Under the pieces are notes generated by a model. The model saw nothing but the letters and a program-made list of their open reading frames with translations. It was not told the DNA's origin and made no database searches. From contig JAIYAM010000038.1 in the NCBI GenBank assembly GCA_027489065.1, positions 1 to 64,000 on the forward strand: a DNA stretch of 64,000 nt, written 5' to 3'. The position numbers and the translations under genes were made by a program. Source of the DNA: Erythrobacteraceae bacterium. GTDB lineage: Bacteria > Pseudomonadota > Alphaproteobacteria > Sphingomonadales > Sphingomonadaceae. Below are positions 7,291 through 16,872 of the stretch, in pieces; position 1 is the first letter of the stretch, and the number at the start of each line of letters is the position of its first letter.

Positions 7291-7773
7291 TGCCGCTTTG
7301 GGGCGTGCCGGATAGGGGCAGCCGCGGCCCTGTCCCCAACCCTTGAGGTAGGCGCGCCGCACCATTCCCGCGGTATAGGCCGCGCGCAGGGCCCGGTCGT
7401 TCGCGGCAGCCCCCGTCACCTCGCGCAGGATCCCGCGGAACGGGATCACCGATCCCACGACGCTCTGCCCGATCCGCCCTTCGCTGAAGCGGTCGCCGTC
7501 ATTGGCCTCGGCGATGTCGTAATCCGCCCCCAGCACGCTGTCCAAGGCGGCGATCTCGCTGACGAGCGCGTTGCACTTGCCCATGCCTTTGGTGGCATAG
7601 GGATCGAGAGCGGCCTTTTGCAGCACCTCGGGGATATCGCGCGCGTCGATGTTGAGATCGCGCAAGGGGGTCTTGGCGACCTCCCTTGCATCGGGCTCGG
7701 GCACGACTTGGCCTTGCGCGGGGACCGCGAGGAGCAGGAACAGGGGAAGGGTGGGGGCAAGGGCACGGATCAT
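7276..7773 (-). CDS. Unknown secreted protein downstream of the zinc peptidase
   Basis: A 165-residue product with a signal peptide (MIRALAPTLPLFLLLAVPAQG) and a mature part of about 145 residues. Visible features are 'DLNIDARDIPEVLQKAALDPYA', 'KCNALVSEIAALDSVLGADYDI' and a C-terminal 'RAAYTAGMVRRAYLKGWGQGRGC' with a second cysteine, so a single disulphide is possible. The start at 7773 gives a clean signal peptide with an AAGGA site, 4 bases after the stop of the upstream peptidase; the longer start at 7815 is disfavoured. I do not recognise a named family, although this protein next to a KPN_02809-type peptidase suggests a shared envelope role. Its tail is encoded within the terminator hairpin. 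Confidence 0.72.
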   Translation of the reverse strand: MIRALAPTLPLFLLLAVPAQGQVVPEPDAREVAKTPLRDLNIDARDIPEVLQKAALDPYATKGMGKCNALVSEIAALDSVLGADYDIAEANDGDRFSEGRIGQSVVGSVIPFRGILREVTGAAANDRALRAAYTAGMVRRAYLKGWGQGRGCPYPARPKAAAGGK

Positions 7774-7777
7774 CGGG

Positions 7778-8650
7778 TCAGGTTCCTTCGAAAAAGACAT
7801 TGCAGGCGGCATCATCGGGGCTCTCCAGCCCGAGCTTCAGCGCCGCCATGCGCTGGCGGCTGGTGCCGTGGGTGAAGCTTTCGGGGCTGACCTGCTGCCC
7901 GGCGTTGCGCTGCAAGGTGTCGTCGCCGATGGCGCTCGCGGCCTGGAGGCCTTCCTCGAGATCGCCGGGTTCGATGGCATCGCGGTTCTTGCCCGCCCAC
8001 ATGCCGGCATAGCAATCGGCCTGCAGCTCCATCGCCACCTGCAAGCGGTTGGCCACGGCGGGATTGCGCTGCTGTTCGGAGCGGACCTGCGCGGCAAGGC
8101 CGGTGATGTTCTGGATGTGGTGGCCGTACTCATGGGCGATCACGTAAAGACGGGCGAAATCGCCCCCGGTGCCGCTCATCTGCGCGAGCTGATCGTAGAA
8201 GCTGGTGTCGATGTAGATGTGGCGGTCTGCGGGGCAATAGAAAGGTCCCGCGGCCGAAGTCGCACTACCGCAGCCGCCGGTCGTGACGCGACCGTCGCGG
8301 AACAGGTCGAGCCCCGGCTCCTCGAACGCCACGCGGGAATTCGCGAAGCTTGCCCGCCACGTGCGGTTGAGGTTGGCGAGCGCCGCGCAGGCCTCCTGAG
8401 CGTAAGCGCCGCTCGAACAGACCTGTTCCTCGGTAAGATCGTCCGCGCCCCTCGCGCCGCCCGCGGGGGCGGTCTGCTGCTGGACGCTTTCGACCATGCC
8501 GATGGTCTGGCGCGGGTCGATTCCGAACACCACCGCGCCGATCAGTGCGATCACCAGCGTGCCGCAACCGAGCCCCCCGGCGCGGCCCATTCCGCCTCCG
8601 CCGCTGGAGCGGACATTGATTTCCGAGGTGTCGAAGGGCCCCAAACGCAT
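7778..8650 (-). CDS. ypfJ: Neutral zinc metallopeptidase (KPN_02809/YpfJ family)
   Basis: A 290-residue membrane-anchored zinc peptidase of the 'putative neutral zinc metallopeptidase' family. The short N-terminus 'MRLGPFDTSEINVRSSGGGG' is the family signature, followed by one membrane segment (about residues 29-47). The C-terminal domain holds the zinc motif HEYGHH in 'ARLYVIAHEYGHHIQNITG' and the later 'QVAMELQADCYAGMWA', which supplies the third ligand. Two cysteine-bearing segments (EQVCSSG, EACAAL) may form a disulphide. The ATG at 8650 has an AAAGGAAAAG site. It is followed 4 bases later by the unknown secreted protein, so they form an operon. The physiological substrate is unknown. Confidence 0.92.
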   Translation of the reverse strand: MRLGPFDTSEINVRSSGGGGMGRAGGLGCGTLVIALIGAVVFGIDPRQTIGMVESVQQQTAPAGGARGADDLTEEQVCSSGAYAQEACAALANLNRTWRASFANSRVAFEEPGLDLFRDGRVTTGGCGSATSAAGPFYCPADRHIYIDTSFYDQLAQMSGTGGDFARLYVIAHEYGHHIQNITGLAAQVRSEQQRNPAVANRLQVAMELQADCYAGMWAGKNRDAIEPGDLEEGLQAASAIGDDTLQRNAGQQVSPESFTHGTSRQRMAALKLGLESPDDAACNVFFEGT

Positions 8651-8755
8651 CAGTCTTTTCCTTTTGTCCGGCCCGTTCAGCAATTTGCTGGACAGGCGCG
8701 ATTGCCGCGGCAAAAGCGATTGCCGAATAGGCGATGCGTGCAGGAGATGCGGCGA

Positions 8756-9508
8756 ATGCTCAAGGACAGGCGCGCTCTGGTCACCGGTTCGACCTCCGGG
8801 ATCGGTCTGGCCATCGCGCGCGCGCTCGCAGCCGAGGGCGCCGAGGTGATTCTCAACGGGCTGGGCGATCCTGCTGCGATCCGCCAGCTGTGCGAGGAAC
8901 TGGGCGCGACTCACAATGGCGCGAACCTGATGGACCCGGCGGCCATTGCAGGCATGATGGAGGAGGTCGGCCCCATCGACATTCTCGTCAACAATGCCGG
9001 GATGCAGCACGTGGCGCCGGTGGAGGATTTCCCGCCCGAAAAGTGGGACTCGATCATCGCTCTCAACCTGTCGGCCGCCTTCCACACCACGCGGGCAGCC
9101 GTGCCGGGGATGAAGGCCAAGGGCTGGGGACGGATCATCAACACCGCCAGCGCGCATTCGCTTGCCGCCTCGCCGTTCAAGAGCGCCTATGTCGCGGCCA
9201 AGCACGGGCTGGCGGGCTTCACCAAGACCATTGCGCTGGAACTGGCGACCCACGGCATCACCGCCAACTGCATTTCGCCGGGCTATGTCTGGACGCCGCT
9301 GGTCGAGAACCAGATCCCCGACACCATGGCGGCGCGCGGGCTGACCCGCGAGGCTGTCATCAACGACGTGCTGCTCGCCAAGCAGCCGACCAAGAGTTTC
9401 GTCCTGCCCGAGGATGTCGCTGCCATGGCGGTGTTCCTGTGCGGCGAGGCGGCGCGCAACATCACCGGCGCGAACTACACGATCGACGGAGGCTGGACGG
9501 CCGAATGA
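8756..9508 (+). CDS. bdhA: 3-hydroxybutyrate dehydrogenase (SDR family)
   Basis: A 250-residue short-chain dehydrogenase that oxidises D-3-hydroxybutyrate to acetoacetate with NAD+, linking PHB or ketone metabolism to acetyl-CoA. The N-terminal NAD motif is TGSTSGIG, with NNAG in the middle; the catalytic Ser lies in 'NTASAHSLAASPFKSAY' and the YxxxK is YVAAK. The segment 'SPGYVWTPLVENQIPDTMAARGL' and the C-terminal 'ANYTIDGGWTAE' are characteristic of BdhA rather than of general SDRs. The ATG at 8756 is chosen because CAGGAG lies 9 bases upstream; the ATG at 8747 directly abuts that site. The stop overlaps the next gene (ATGA). Confidence 0.9.
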   Translation: MLKDRRALVTGSTSGIGLAIARALAAEGAEVILNGLGDPAAIRQLCEELGATHNGANLMDPAAIAGMMEEVGPIDILVNNAGMQHVAPVEDFPPEKWDSIIALNLSAAFHTTRAAVPGMKAKGWGRIINTASAHSLAASPFKSAYVAAKHGLAGFTKTIALELATHGITANCISPGYVWTPLVENQIPDTMAARGLTREAVINDVLLAKQPTKSFVLPEDVAAMAVFLCGEAARNITGANYTIDGGWTAE

Positions 9509-11046
9509 TCCTCTTCGCGCGCGTCCCCCTGCTCGCAGCTTTGCTGGCGAGCCTCGTGCTCGCCGCCTGCTCTCCGGCGCCGGCTCTTCGCGTCACCCCG
9601 GTCGACCGCGCCGAGATCGCCGCCCGGATGCGCGACGATGTCGAGATCCTCGCTAGTGACGAGCGCATGGGCCGACGCCCCGGTACGCCCGGCGCGCGCG
9701 CCACCTTCCCGTGGATCGAGAAGCGCATGACCGAGATCGGCCTCGTCTCGGGCACGGGCGATCCCGGCTCCTACTGGCGCATGCCGGTCGATCTGCTCGC
9801 GACCGAGCCCGAAAGCTCGCAGCTCACCCTCGGGCAGGGGCGCAGCCGCGTGGTCGTGCCCGAGAGCGATGCGGCGGTTTACACGTCGCGCCGCCGTGCG
9901 CTGGCGATCGGCGGCCCCGGCACCGGCGCGCCGGTGGTGTTCGTGGGCTATGGCGACGGCTCGGTTCTCGGCGACGCGCTGGCGGGAGCGGTGGCGGTGA
10001 TGCTTGCCGATCCGGGCCGCGATGTTGCACGGCGCGAGGCGCTGTTCGCGCAGAACGTGACCGCAGTGCTGATCGTCGTGCCCGACCGCGGCGCATTGGA
10101 CGAGGTGCGGATCCGCGAAGGCCGCCCCAGGCTCATCCTCGCGAGCGACGAGCAGGACCATCTTGCCGCCTACATCACCGACAAGGTCTTCACGCAGGTG
10201 ATCGGTCCGAGGCGCTGGCAGAAGCTGCGCGCCGATGCCGAGGCCGCGGCCTCCGGTTTCGATCCCTTCGAGCTCAATCTGTCGGTCAGCATCGACGCGG
10301 CTTCCGACCGGCGCGAGTTCCAGAGCCAGAACGTGATCGGCCTGCTCCCCGGCACCGATCCCGATGCCGGCGCGCTGCTGGTGCTTGCCCACTGGGACCA
10401 CCTTGGCGAATGCGGCCAGCCGGAGGACGCCGACCGGATCTGCAACGGCGCGGTCGACAATGCGAGCGGGGTGGCGATGCTGCTCGAGCTGGCCCGGCGG
10501 CTGAAGGAAGGCCCGCCGCTGGCGCGCGACGTCTACTTCCTCGCCACCACAGCAGAGGAGCCGGGGCTGCTCGGGATCCGCGCCTTCGTGCGCAAACCGC
10601 CGATCCCGCTGACGCGCTACGTCGCGGCCTTCAACCTCGACATGTTGGCGCTCGCGCCTGCGGGGAGCCCGGTCGGCGTGATCGGGCGCGGGCAGGACCC
10701 GGCGCTGGATGCGGTGATCGCCGCAGCTGTGGCGAAGAGCGGGCGGAGCTTGGGCGATCAGGCGCTCGCCGACAGCTTCCTCCAGCGGCAGGATGGCTGG
10801 GCGCTGCTCCAGGCGGGCGTGCCGACCGTGCTGATGAGCAGCACCTACGGATCGCGGAGCATCCTCGATCCCTTCCTCGATACCCGTTACCATCAGGCCA
10901 CCGACGACGCCGACGGGGTCGAATATGGCGGCGCGGTCGAGGATCTGCTGCTCCACGAGGCGGTGATCCGCCAGATTGCCGATCCCGAGCGCTATCCCGG
11001 ACGCTATCCGACAGGCAATCCGGCAGGGGCAAACCCGCGCCCCTAG
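9505..11046 (+). CDS. M28-family zinc peptidase, lipoprotein
   Basis: A 513-residue exported peptidase. Signal peptide with lipobox L-A-A-C at about residue 18 (VLAACSPAP), so it is anchored to the envelope by a lipid. An inserted PA-like region (about 120-230) precedes the M28 co-catalytic zinc domain: LAHWDHLG (His and Asp), GAVDNASG (bridging Asp), TTAEEPGLLG (catalytic Glu and ligand), FNLDM (Asp) and RYHQATDD (His). All five zinc ligands are present, so it should be an active aminopeptidase. It overlaps bdhA by 4 bases; the functional link is not obvious. The start gives the signal peptide directly. An unrelated reading frame continuing upstream of the ATG is a shadow of bdhA. Confidence 0.88.
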   Translation: MILFARVPLLAALLASLVLAACSPAPALRVTPVDRAEIAARMRDDVEILASDERMGRRPGTPGARATFPWIEKRMTEIGLVSGTGDPGSYWRMPVDLLATEPESSQLTLGQGRSRVVVPESDAAVYTSRRRALAIGGPGTGAPVVFVGYGDGSVLGDALAGAVAVMLADPGRDVARREALFAQNVTAVLIVVPDRGALDEVRIREGRPRLILASDEQDHLAAYITDKVFTQVIGPRRWQKLRADAEAAASGFDPFELNLSVSIDAASDRREFQSQNVIGLLPGTDPDAGALLVLAHWDHLGECGQPEDADRICNGAVDNASGVAMLLELARRLKEGPPLARDVYFLATTAEEPGLLGIRAFVRKPPIPLTRYVAAFNLDMLALAPAGSPVGVIGRGQDPALDAVIAAAVAKSGRSLGDQALADSFLQRQDGWALLQAGVPTVLMSSTYGSRSILDPFLDTRYHQATDDADGVEYGGAVEDLLLHEAVIRQIADPERYPGRYPTGNPAGANPRP

Positions 11047-11073
11047 CCTAAGCGGGCCGGTGTCGTTACATGA

Positions 11074-12585
<1,512 letters not shown>

Positions 12586-12594
12586 GGCCGGATC

Positions 12595-13773
12595 ATGACC
12601 CCTTCAGCCCGGGTCGAGGCCGCCATCGAGCTGCTCGACAGCATCATTCCCGCCGCGCGCACCAAGGGCGCGCCTGCCGACCGGATCATCGCCGACTATT
12701 TCCGCGCCCGCCGCTATGCCGGATCGAAGGACCGGCGCGCGGTGCGCGATCTCGTTTATCAGGCGATCCGCCTTTGCGGGCCTGTCCCGGCGAGCGGGCG
12801 GGCGGCGATGCTCGCGGTGGCCGACATGGACGAGAATGTCGCCGCGCTTTTCGATGGTTCGCCCCACGGCCCCGCGCCGCGCGCAGAAGGCGAGGAGGCG
12901 GCCAACACCGGCCTCGCGCCCAAGTGGCTCGCCTCGGCCCTGCGCAACTCGGGCCTCGGCGGTCGCCAGATTGCCGCGCTGCTCGCGCGCGCGCCGCTCG
13001 ATGTTCGGGTCAATGCCCTCAAGGCCGACCGTGCGGGGATCGCGCTTCCCGAAGCGGGCGAGCCGCTCCCGACCGCACAAGGCCTGCGCTTCGAGTCCGG
13101 CACGCAGGTCGAACAATGGGATGCCTATGCCGAGGGCCTCATCGAGGTGCAGGACCTGGGTTCCCAGCTGATCGTCGAGGCACTGCCGATCGCACAGGGC
13201 GACACGATCATCGACCTGTGCGCAGGCGGCGGCGGCAAGACACTCGCGCTGGCGGCACGGCTGGGCAATGCAGCGAGCATCGTCGCGGCCGATACCGACA
13301 AGCGCCGCTTGGGCAACCTCGCGCCGCGCGCCGCGCGCGCCGGAGCGGCGGTGGACCATACGGTGCTGCTCGATCCGGGCCGCGAGATGCGCACGCTTCA
13401 CCCCTGGGTGAAGAAGGCCGATCACGTGCTGGTCGACGCGCCCTGTTCGGGCAGCGGCACCTGGCGTCGCAGCCCCGAGGGTCGCTGGCGACTCGACCCT
13501 GCGGAACTGGCGCGCCTCAATGCCCTTCAGGACCACGTGCTCGATATCGCCGCGCACCTCGTCCGCTCCGGCGGCTCGATCGCCTTCGTCACCTGTTCGG
13601 TGCTCGATGCGGAAGGACCGGACCGCATCACCGCCTTCCTCGCACGCCATCCCGGCTGGACGACCGAGGCGCTCACGCTCCCTGTGGGGAGCCCGCGCGG
13701 GGCAGGAATCCGCATGGATCCGCTCCATGACGGCACGGATGGATTTTTCGTCGCAGCCTTGCGTTCCCCGTGA
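12595..13773 (+). CDS. RsmB-family rRNA/tRNA cytosine-C5 methyltransferase
   Basis: A 392-residue SAM-dependent enzyme of the NOL1/NOP2/Sun family. The N-terminal NusB-like helical domain ('RVEAAIELLDSIIPAARTKGAPADRIIADYFRAR') is as in RsmB. The Rossmann domain begins with the PUA-side segment 'QDLGSQLIVEAL', then the SAM motif 'IIDLCAGGGGKTLALAA', the acidic 'VAADTDKRRL', the motif IV DAPCSGSGTWRR that carries one catalytic Cys, and motif VI 'VTCSVLDAEG' with the nucleophilic Cys. Position 967 of 16S rRNA is the usual RsmB target; target identity here is inferred. It follows guaB by 9 bases and is followed by a small TPR protein gene. Confidence 0.88.
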   Translation: MTPSARVEAAIELLDSIIPAARTKGAPADRIIADYFRARRYAGSKDRRAVRDLVYQAIRLCGPVPASGRAAMLAVADMDENVAALFDGSPHGPAPRAEGEEAANTGLAPKWLASALRNSGLGGRQIAALLARAPLDVRVNALKADRAGIALPEAGEPLPTAQGLRFESGTQVEQWDAYAEGLIEVQDLGSQLIVEALPIAQGDTIIDLCAGGGGKTLALAARLGNAASIVAADTDKRRLGNLAPRAARAGAAVDHTVLLDPGREMRTLHPWVKKADHVLVDAPCSGSGTWRRSPEGRWRLDPAELARLNALQDHVLDIAAHLVRSGGSIAFVTCSVLDAEGPDRITAFLARHPGWTTEALTLPVGSPRGAGIRMDPLHDGTDGFFVAALRSP

Positions 13774-13836
13774 TACGCTGCGCGTGATATGACCCAGCCG
13801 TCCGGTTCCCGGTCTCAAGCACTGAAGGAGCTTCTG

Positions 13837-14334
13837 ATGCGTTTCGCGCCTGCCGCCGCCGCTCTCTCGCTGTGTCTGGCCATGACGGCGAGCATCTCGC
13901 ACGCCGGCGCAGGGGCCGCGCCCGATCCGCGCGCGGCGGTCCTGATCGCGCAGGGCAGGGCGTCCTTGCAGGCGGGCGAGGCCCAGGCCGCCATCGACGC
14001 TTTCGAGGCCGCGCTGGCGGTCGATCCTGCCTACACCCCGATCTTCGTCGATCTCGCCGAGGCCGCACGCCAGCAGGGCCTGCAGGGCAAGGCGATCACC
14101 TATTATCGCGAGGCGCTGGAGCGCGATCCGGGCAACTTCGCCGCGATTTCGGGCGAGGGCACCGCGCTGGTGGAGAAGGGCGCGCTGGAGAAGGCGAGGA
14201 AGAACCTTGCCACGCTGCAATCGCTGTGCGGCGACAAGTGCCCCGAGACCGTGGCGCTCGAGACCAGCATCGCGCGCGGGCCATCGCCGCGGCTGGCGGT
14301 GGACAGCGACAAGGACGCGCCGGCGTCGAACTGA
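13837..14334 (+). CDS. Secreted TPR-repeat protein
   Basis: A 165-residue exported protein: signal peptide (MRFAPAAAALSLCLAMTASISHA) and then two clear tetratricopeptide units, 'AVLIAQGRASLQAGEAQAAIDAFEAALAVDPAYTPI' and 'IFVDLAEAARQQGLQGKAITYYREALERDP', plus a third degenerate one, 'ISGEGTALVEKGALEKARKNLATL'. Two cysteines (SLCGDKC) near residue 130 could form a disulphide. Such proteins act as periplasmic scaffolds; a partner is not visible. GAAGGAG sits 7 bases before the ATG at 13837, so the longer upstream start is rejected. It converges on rppH with only 4 bases between stops, which lie in a small perfect palindrome (CTGAGGCCTCAG). Confidence 0.82.
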   Translation: MRFAPAAAALSLCLAMTASISHAGAGAAPDPRAAVLIAQGRASLQAGEAQAAIDAFEAALAVDPAYTPIFVDLAEAARQQGLQGKAITYYREALERDPGNFAAISGEGTALVEKGALEKARKNLATLQSLCGDKCPETVALETSIARGPSPRLAVDSDKDAPASN

Positions 14335-14338
14335 GGCC

Positions 14339-14821
14339 TCAGATCAGGGCCCGGAATTCCGCCAGCACCGCCTCGTAAACCGCCCGCTTGAAGGGCACGA
14401 TTACGTCGGGCAGCAGGCCCGGATCGATCCAGCGCCATGCGTTGAATTCGGGCGGGTTGTGGGCTTCGAGGTTCACGTCGCTGTCCTGGCCAAGGAACCG
14501 GCCGAGGAACCAGTGCTGTTCCTGCCCGCGATACTTGCCCTTCCAGACCTTGCCGAGCAGCTCGGGCGGCAGATCATAGGCGATCGCGCGCGAGGCCGGG
14601 GCGATCACCTCGACCAGATGCGCGCCGATGCCGGTTTCCTCCTCCAGCTCGCGCAGGGCGGCGGTCTGCGTGTCCTCCCCCTTGTCGATCCCGCCTTGGG
14701 GCATCTGCCAGAAGCCGTGCGCCGAAGGGTCGATGCGCTGGCCGACGAAGACGAGGCCAGAGGCGTTCAGCAGCATGAAGCCCGCACACGGCCGGTAGGG
14801 GAGGCTTTCGGGATCGATCAC
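14339..14821 (-). CDS. rppH: RNA pyrophosphohydrolase (Nudix)
   Basis: RppH removes pyrophosphate from the 5' triphosphate end of mRNAs and so starts RNase E-dependent decay. The 160-residue protein has the Nudix box in G-x5-E-x7-REUxEE form, '[22 protein letters not shown]' taken in parts, preceded by '[12 protein letters not shown]', and the RppH-specific '[19 protein letters not shown]' and 'FNAWRWIDP' segments. The start is a GTG that overlaps the stop of the upstream lipase gene (GTGA), so the two are translationally coupled although unrelated in function. Length and motif order are normal for alphaproteobacterial RppH. Confidence 0.93.
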   Translation of the reverse strand: MIDPESLPYRPCAGFMLLNASGLVFVGQRIDPSAHGFWQMPQGGIDKGEDTQTAALRELEEETGIGAHLVEVIAPASRAIAYDLPPELLGKVWKGKYRGQEQHWFLGRFLGQDSDVNLEAHNPPEFNAWRWIDPGLLPDVIVPFKRAVYEAVLAEFRALI

Positions 14822-15768
14822 GCGGGGTTCTCCAGCATGAACTTCATTGCGGCGATGATGCGTTCGAGGTCCTTCTGCGTGCTGGGCACCGCGCCGCGCA
14901 GGTTGGTGAAGGAGTGGGTGACACCGCGCATCTCGAGAAACACCACGTCGCGCCCGGCATCGACCAGCGCCTTGGCATAGGCGCGCCCCGAATCGCGGAT
15001 CGGATCGAGGCTGGCGGTGACGACGATCGTTGGCGGGGAGTTATTGTGGTCGCCGAGGATCGGGAAGCCGCGCGGGTCAGAGCGGTCGGCGCCATAGGCG
15101 GCGTCGAAGAAGGCCATGGTCTCGGCGGTGAGCAGGAAGCCCTCGGAGAAGGCCGCCATGCTGCCTGAGCCATTCGCGTCGGCGACTAACGGGAAGATCG
15201 GCACTTGCAGCACCACGGGGACGGCCGCCGGGTTTGTGCCGAGCAATTGCCCGACCACCACGGTTGCATTGCCGCCCGCACTGTCGCCGATGGTGATGAT
15301 GCCGGAGGCTTGGCGGCCCAGTTCGGCGGGGCTGCCCGCCACCCAGCGCGTCGCCGCCTCGCAATCGAGGATCGCGGCGGGGAAGGGAGCCTCGGGCGCG
15401 CGGGCGTAGTGGACCGCGACCAGCGGCAGATCGATCAGCGCCGCGATCTCGGTGCAGAGCGCGTGGTGCGTGTCGAGGTCACCGATCACGAAGCCGCCGC
15501 CGTGATAGAACATGATCACAGGCGTCGGCCCCTCGCGGCTCTCGCGCGCGTCGTAGAGCCTCAGCGGGATGTCGTCGTTCGGGCCGGGGCAGACGAGGTC
15601 GCGGATCACCGGCAGCGTTCGGGCCGGGCGGTCGGCGATGCCGTGGAGCTTCACATAGGAATCGCGCGCCTCGGCCAGCGTCATGTCGGCCATCTTCGGG
15701 CCCTGCACCTGCGCCATCATGTCGAGGAAGGCCTTCATGTCGGGGCGGACGAACGGGGTATCTGTCAT
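14818..15768 (-). CDS. HSL-family alpha/beta-hydrolase (esterase/lipase)
   Basis: A 316-residue alpha/beta-hydrolase of the hormone-sensitive-lipase group (family IV). The oxyanion HGGG lies in '[18 protein letters not shown]', the nucleophile elbow is GDSAGG, and the catalytic acid lies in '[10 protein letters not shown]' with the His in 'RGVTHSF'. An N-terminal cap region (about 1-70) precedes the core. No signal peptide, so it is cytoplasmic. Such enzymes hydrolyse short-chain esters; the natural substrate is unknown. The ATG at 15768 gives the standard N-terminus; a much longer reading frame upstream is a shadow of the divergent gene. It is the first gene of a two-gene unit with rppH. Confidence 0.9.
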   Translation of the reverse strand: MTDTPFVRPDMKAFLDMMAQVQGPKMADMTLAEARDSYVKLHGIADRPARTLPVIRDLVCPGPNDDIPLRLYDARESREGPTPVIMFYHGGGFVIGDLDTHHALCTEIAALIDLPLVAVHYARAPEAPFPAAILDCEAATRWVAGSPAELGRQASGIITIGDSAGGNATVVVGQLLGTNPAAVPVVLQVPIFPLVADANGSGSMAAFSEGFLLTAETMAFFDAAYGADRSDPRGFPILGDHNNSPPTIVVTASLDPIRDSGRAYAKALVDAGRDVVFLEMRGVTHSFTNLRGAVPSTQKDLERIIAAMKFMLENPA

Positions 15769-15859
15769 GGTCGGGCTTTCTCCTTGGCCGCTGCGATAGG
15801 CGAGGGCGAAGCGGTTTTCCACTCGCTTGATCGCACGGCCCGCGCTAGCCAGCGAAGTC

Positions 15860-16768
15860 ATGGACAATCTGACACATAGCCTCGTCGGCGCGGTGCTGGG
15901 GCAGGCGGGGCTGAAGAAGAAGACCGGCCTCGCCATGCCCGCGCTGATCATCGGCGCGAACCTGCCCGATGTGGACGCGGCGTGCTTCTTCTGGCTCCAC
16001 GGCACGGAGCACCTCGCCTTCCGCAGAGGCATCACCCACGGCCCGCCCGCGCTGGTGCTGCTGCCCTTGATGCTGGCGGGGCTGCTGTGGGCTTTCGACC
16101 GCTGGCAAACCAAGCGCGGCAAGCGGCCCGAGGGGCGGCTGCCGGTGCATTTCGGCTGGCTGTTTGCGCTCAGCTTCATCGGCTGCGTCACCCACCCGGC
16201 GATGGACTGGCTCAACGTCTACGGCATCCGGCTGCTGGAGCCGTTCTCCTCGCAATGGTTCTACGGCGACACGCTGTTCATCATCGACCCGTGGCTTTGG
16301 GCGATGCTGATCGCCGGCATCTGGGTCTCGCGGCGGCGGGAGAAGGCGGGGGCGGCCAAGTGGGCCCGGCCTGCCCAGGTGGGGCTGGCGGCGATGCTGG
16401 CGTATATCGGGGTGAACTGGCTGATCACGCAGGCAGTCGGGCTCCACGATCCGTCGCTCGATGACCCCATCATGAGCCCTCGGCCGGCTTGGTCATTGGA
16501 GCGGGAGATCATCGTCGACAATCGCGACGGGAGCTACCTGATCGACTACGATCGTGTTGGTGACTGCCGCCTGCCTGACCTCACCGAAGTGCGCCGCACC
16601 AACTCGCAAGCGGACGCCTTCCTGTTCTGGTCGCGCGCGCCCTTCCTGACCCGCGCGCCCGATGGCTCGGTGGTGCTGCGCGATGCGCGCTTCACCGATC
16701 CGCGGGTGGCGGACAGGTTCAGCCTTGCGCTGCCGGATGTGAAGTGCGTGGAACTTACCCCGCCCTAA
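15860..16768 (+). CDS. YdjM-like membrane-bound metal-dependent hydrolase
   Basis: A 302-residue protein of the YdjM/YfhO-like family (PF04307). Signature features are the N-terminal 'MDNLTHSLVGAVLGQAGL', which holds the first His, 'ANLPDVDAACFF' with its two Asp, 'HRGITHGP'-type (here RRGITHGPPAL) and 'HPAMDWLNVYG' with the last metal ligands. About four membrane segments follow or interleave (60-80, 105-120, 150-170, 190-205). The C-terminal soluble part of about 100 residues ends in 'KCVELTPP'. Function in the family is poorly known; a membrane-embedded hydrolase is inferred from the ligands. A REP-like palindrome begins 2 bases after its stop. Confidence 0.82.
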   Translation: MDNLTHSLVGAVLGQAGLKKKTGLAMPALIIGANLPDVDAACFFWLHGTEHLAFRRGITHGPPALVLLPLMLAGLLWAFDRWQTKRGKRPEGRLPVHFGWLFALSFIGCVTHPAMDWLNVYGIRLLEPFSSQWFYGDTLFIIDPWLWAMLIAGIWVSRRREKAGAAKWARPAQVGLAAMLAYIGVNWLITQAVGLHDPSLDDPIMSPRPAWSLEREIIVDNRDGSYLIDYDRVGDCRLPDLTEVRRTNSQADAFLFWSRAPFLTRAPDGSVVLRDARFTDPRVADRFSLALPDVKCVELTPP

Positions 16769-16770
16769 TT

Positions 16771-16854
16771 CGTCATTGCGAGCGAAGCGAAGCAATCCAT
16801 TGCCCCCCGTTCCGCCATGGATTGCCGCGGCGACTGCCTCGCCTCGCAATGACG
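16771..16854. repeat. REP-like palindromic element
   Basis: The outer arms CGTCATTGCGAG (16771-16782) and CTCGCAATGACG (16843-16854) are perfectly complementary, and an inner pair CAATCCAT (16793-16800) and ATGGATTG (16817-16824) is too. The element fills the gap between two genes. It is the familiar 'cgtcattgcgagc...gcaatcca' REP type seen in many bacterial genomes. Only one copy is in this window. Confidence 0.8.
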
Positions 16855-16872
16855 AGAGAAAACCGGACCGAA

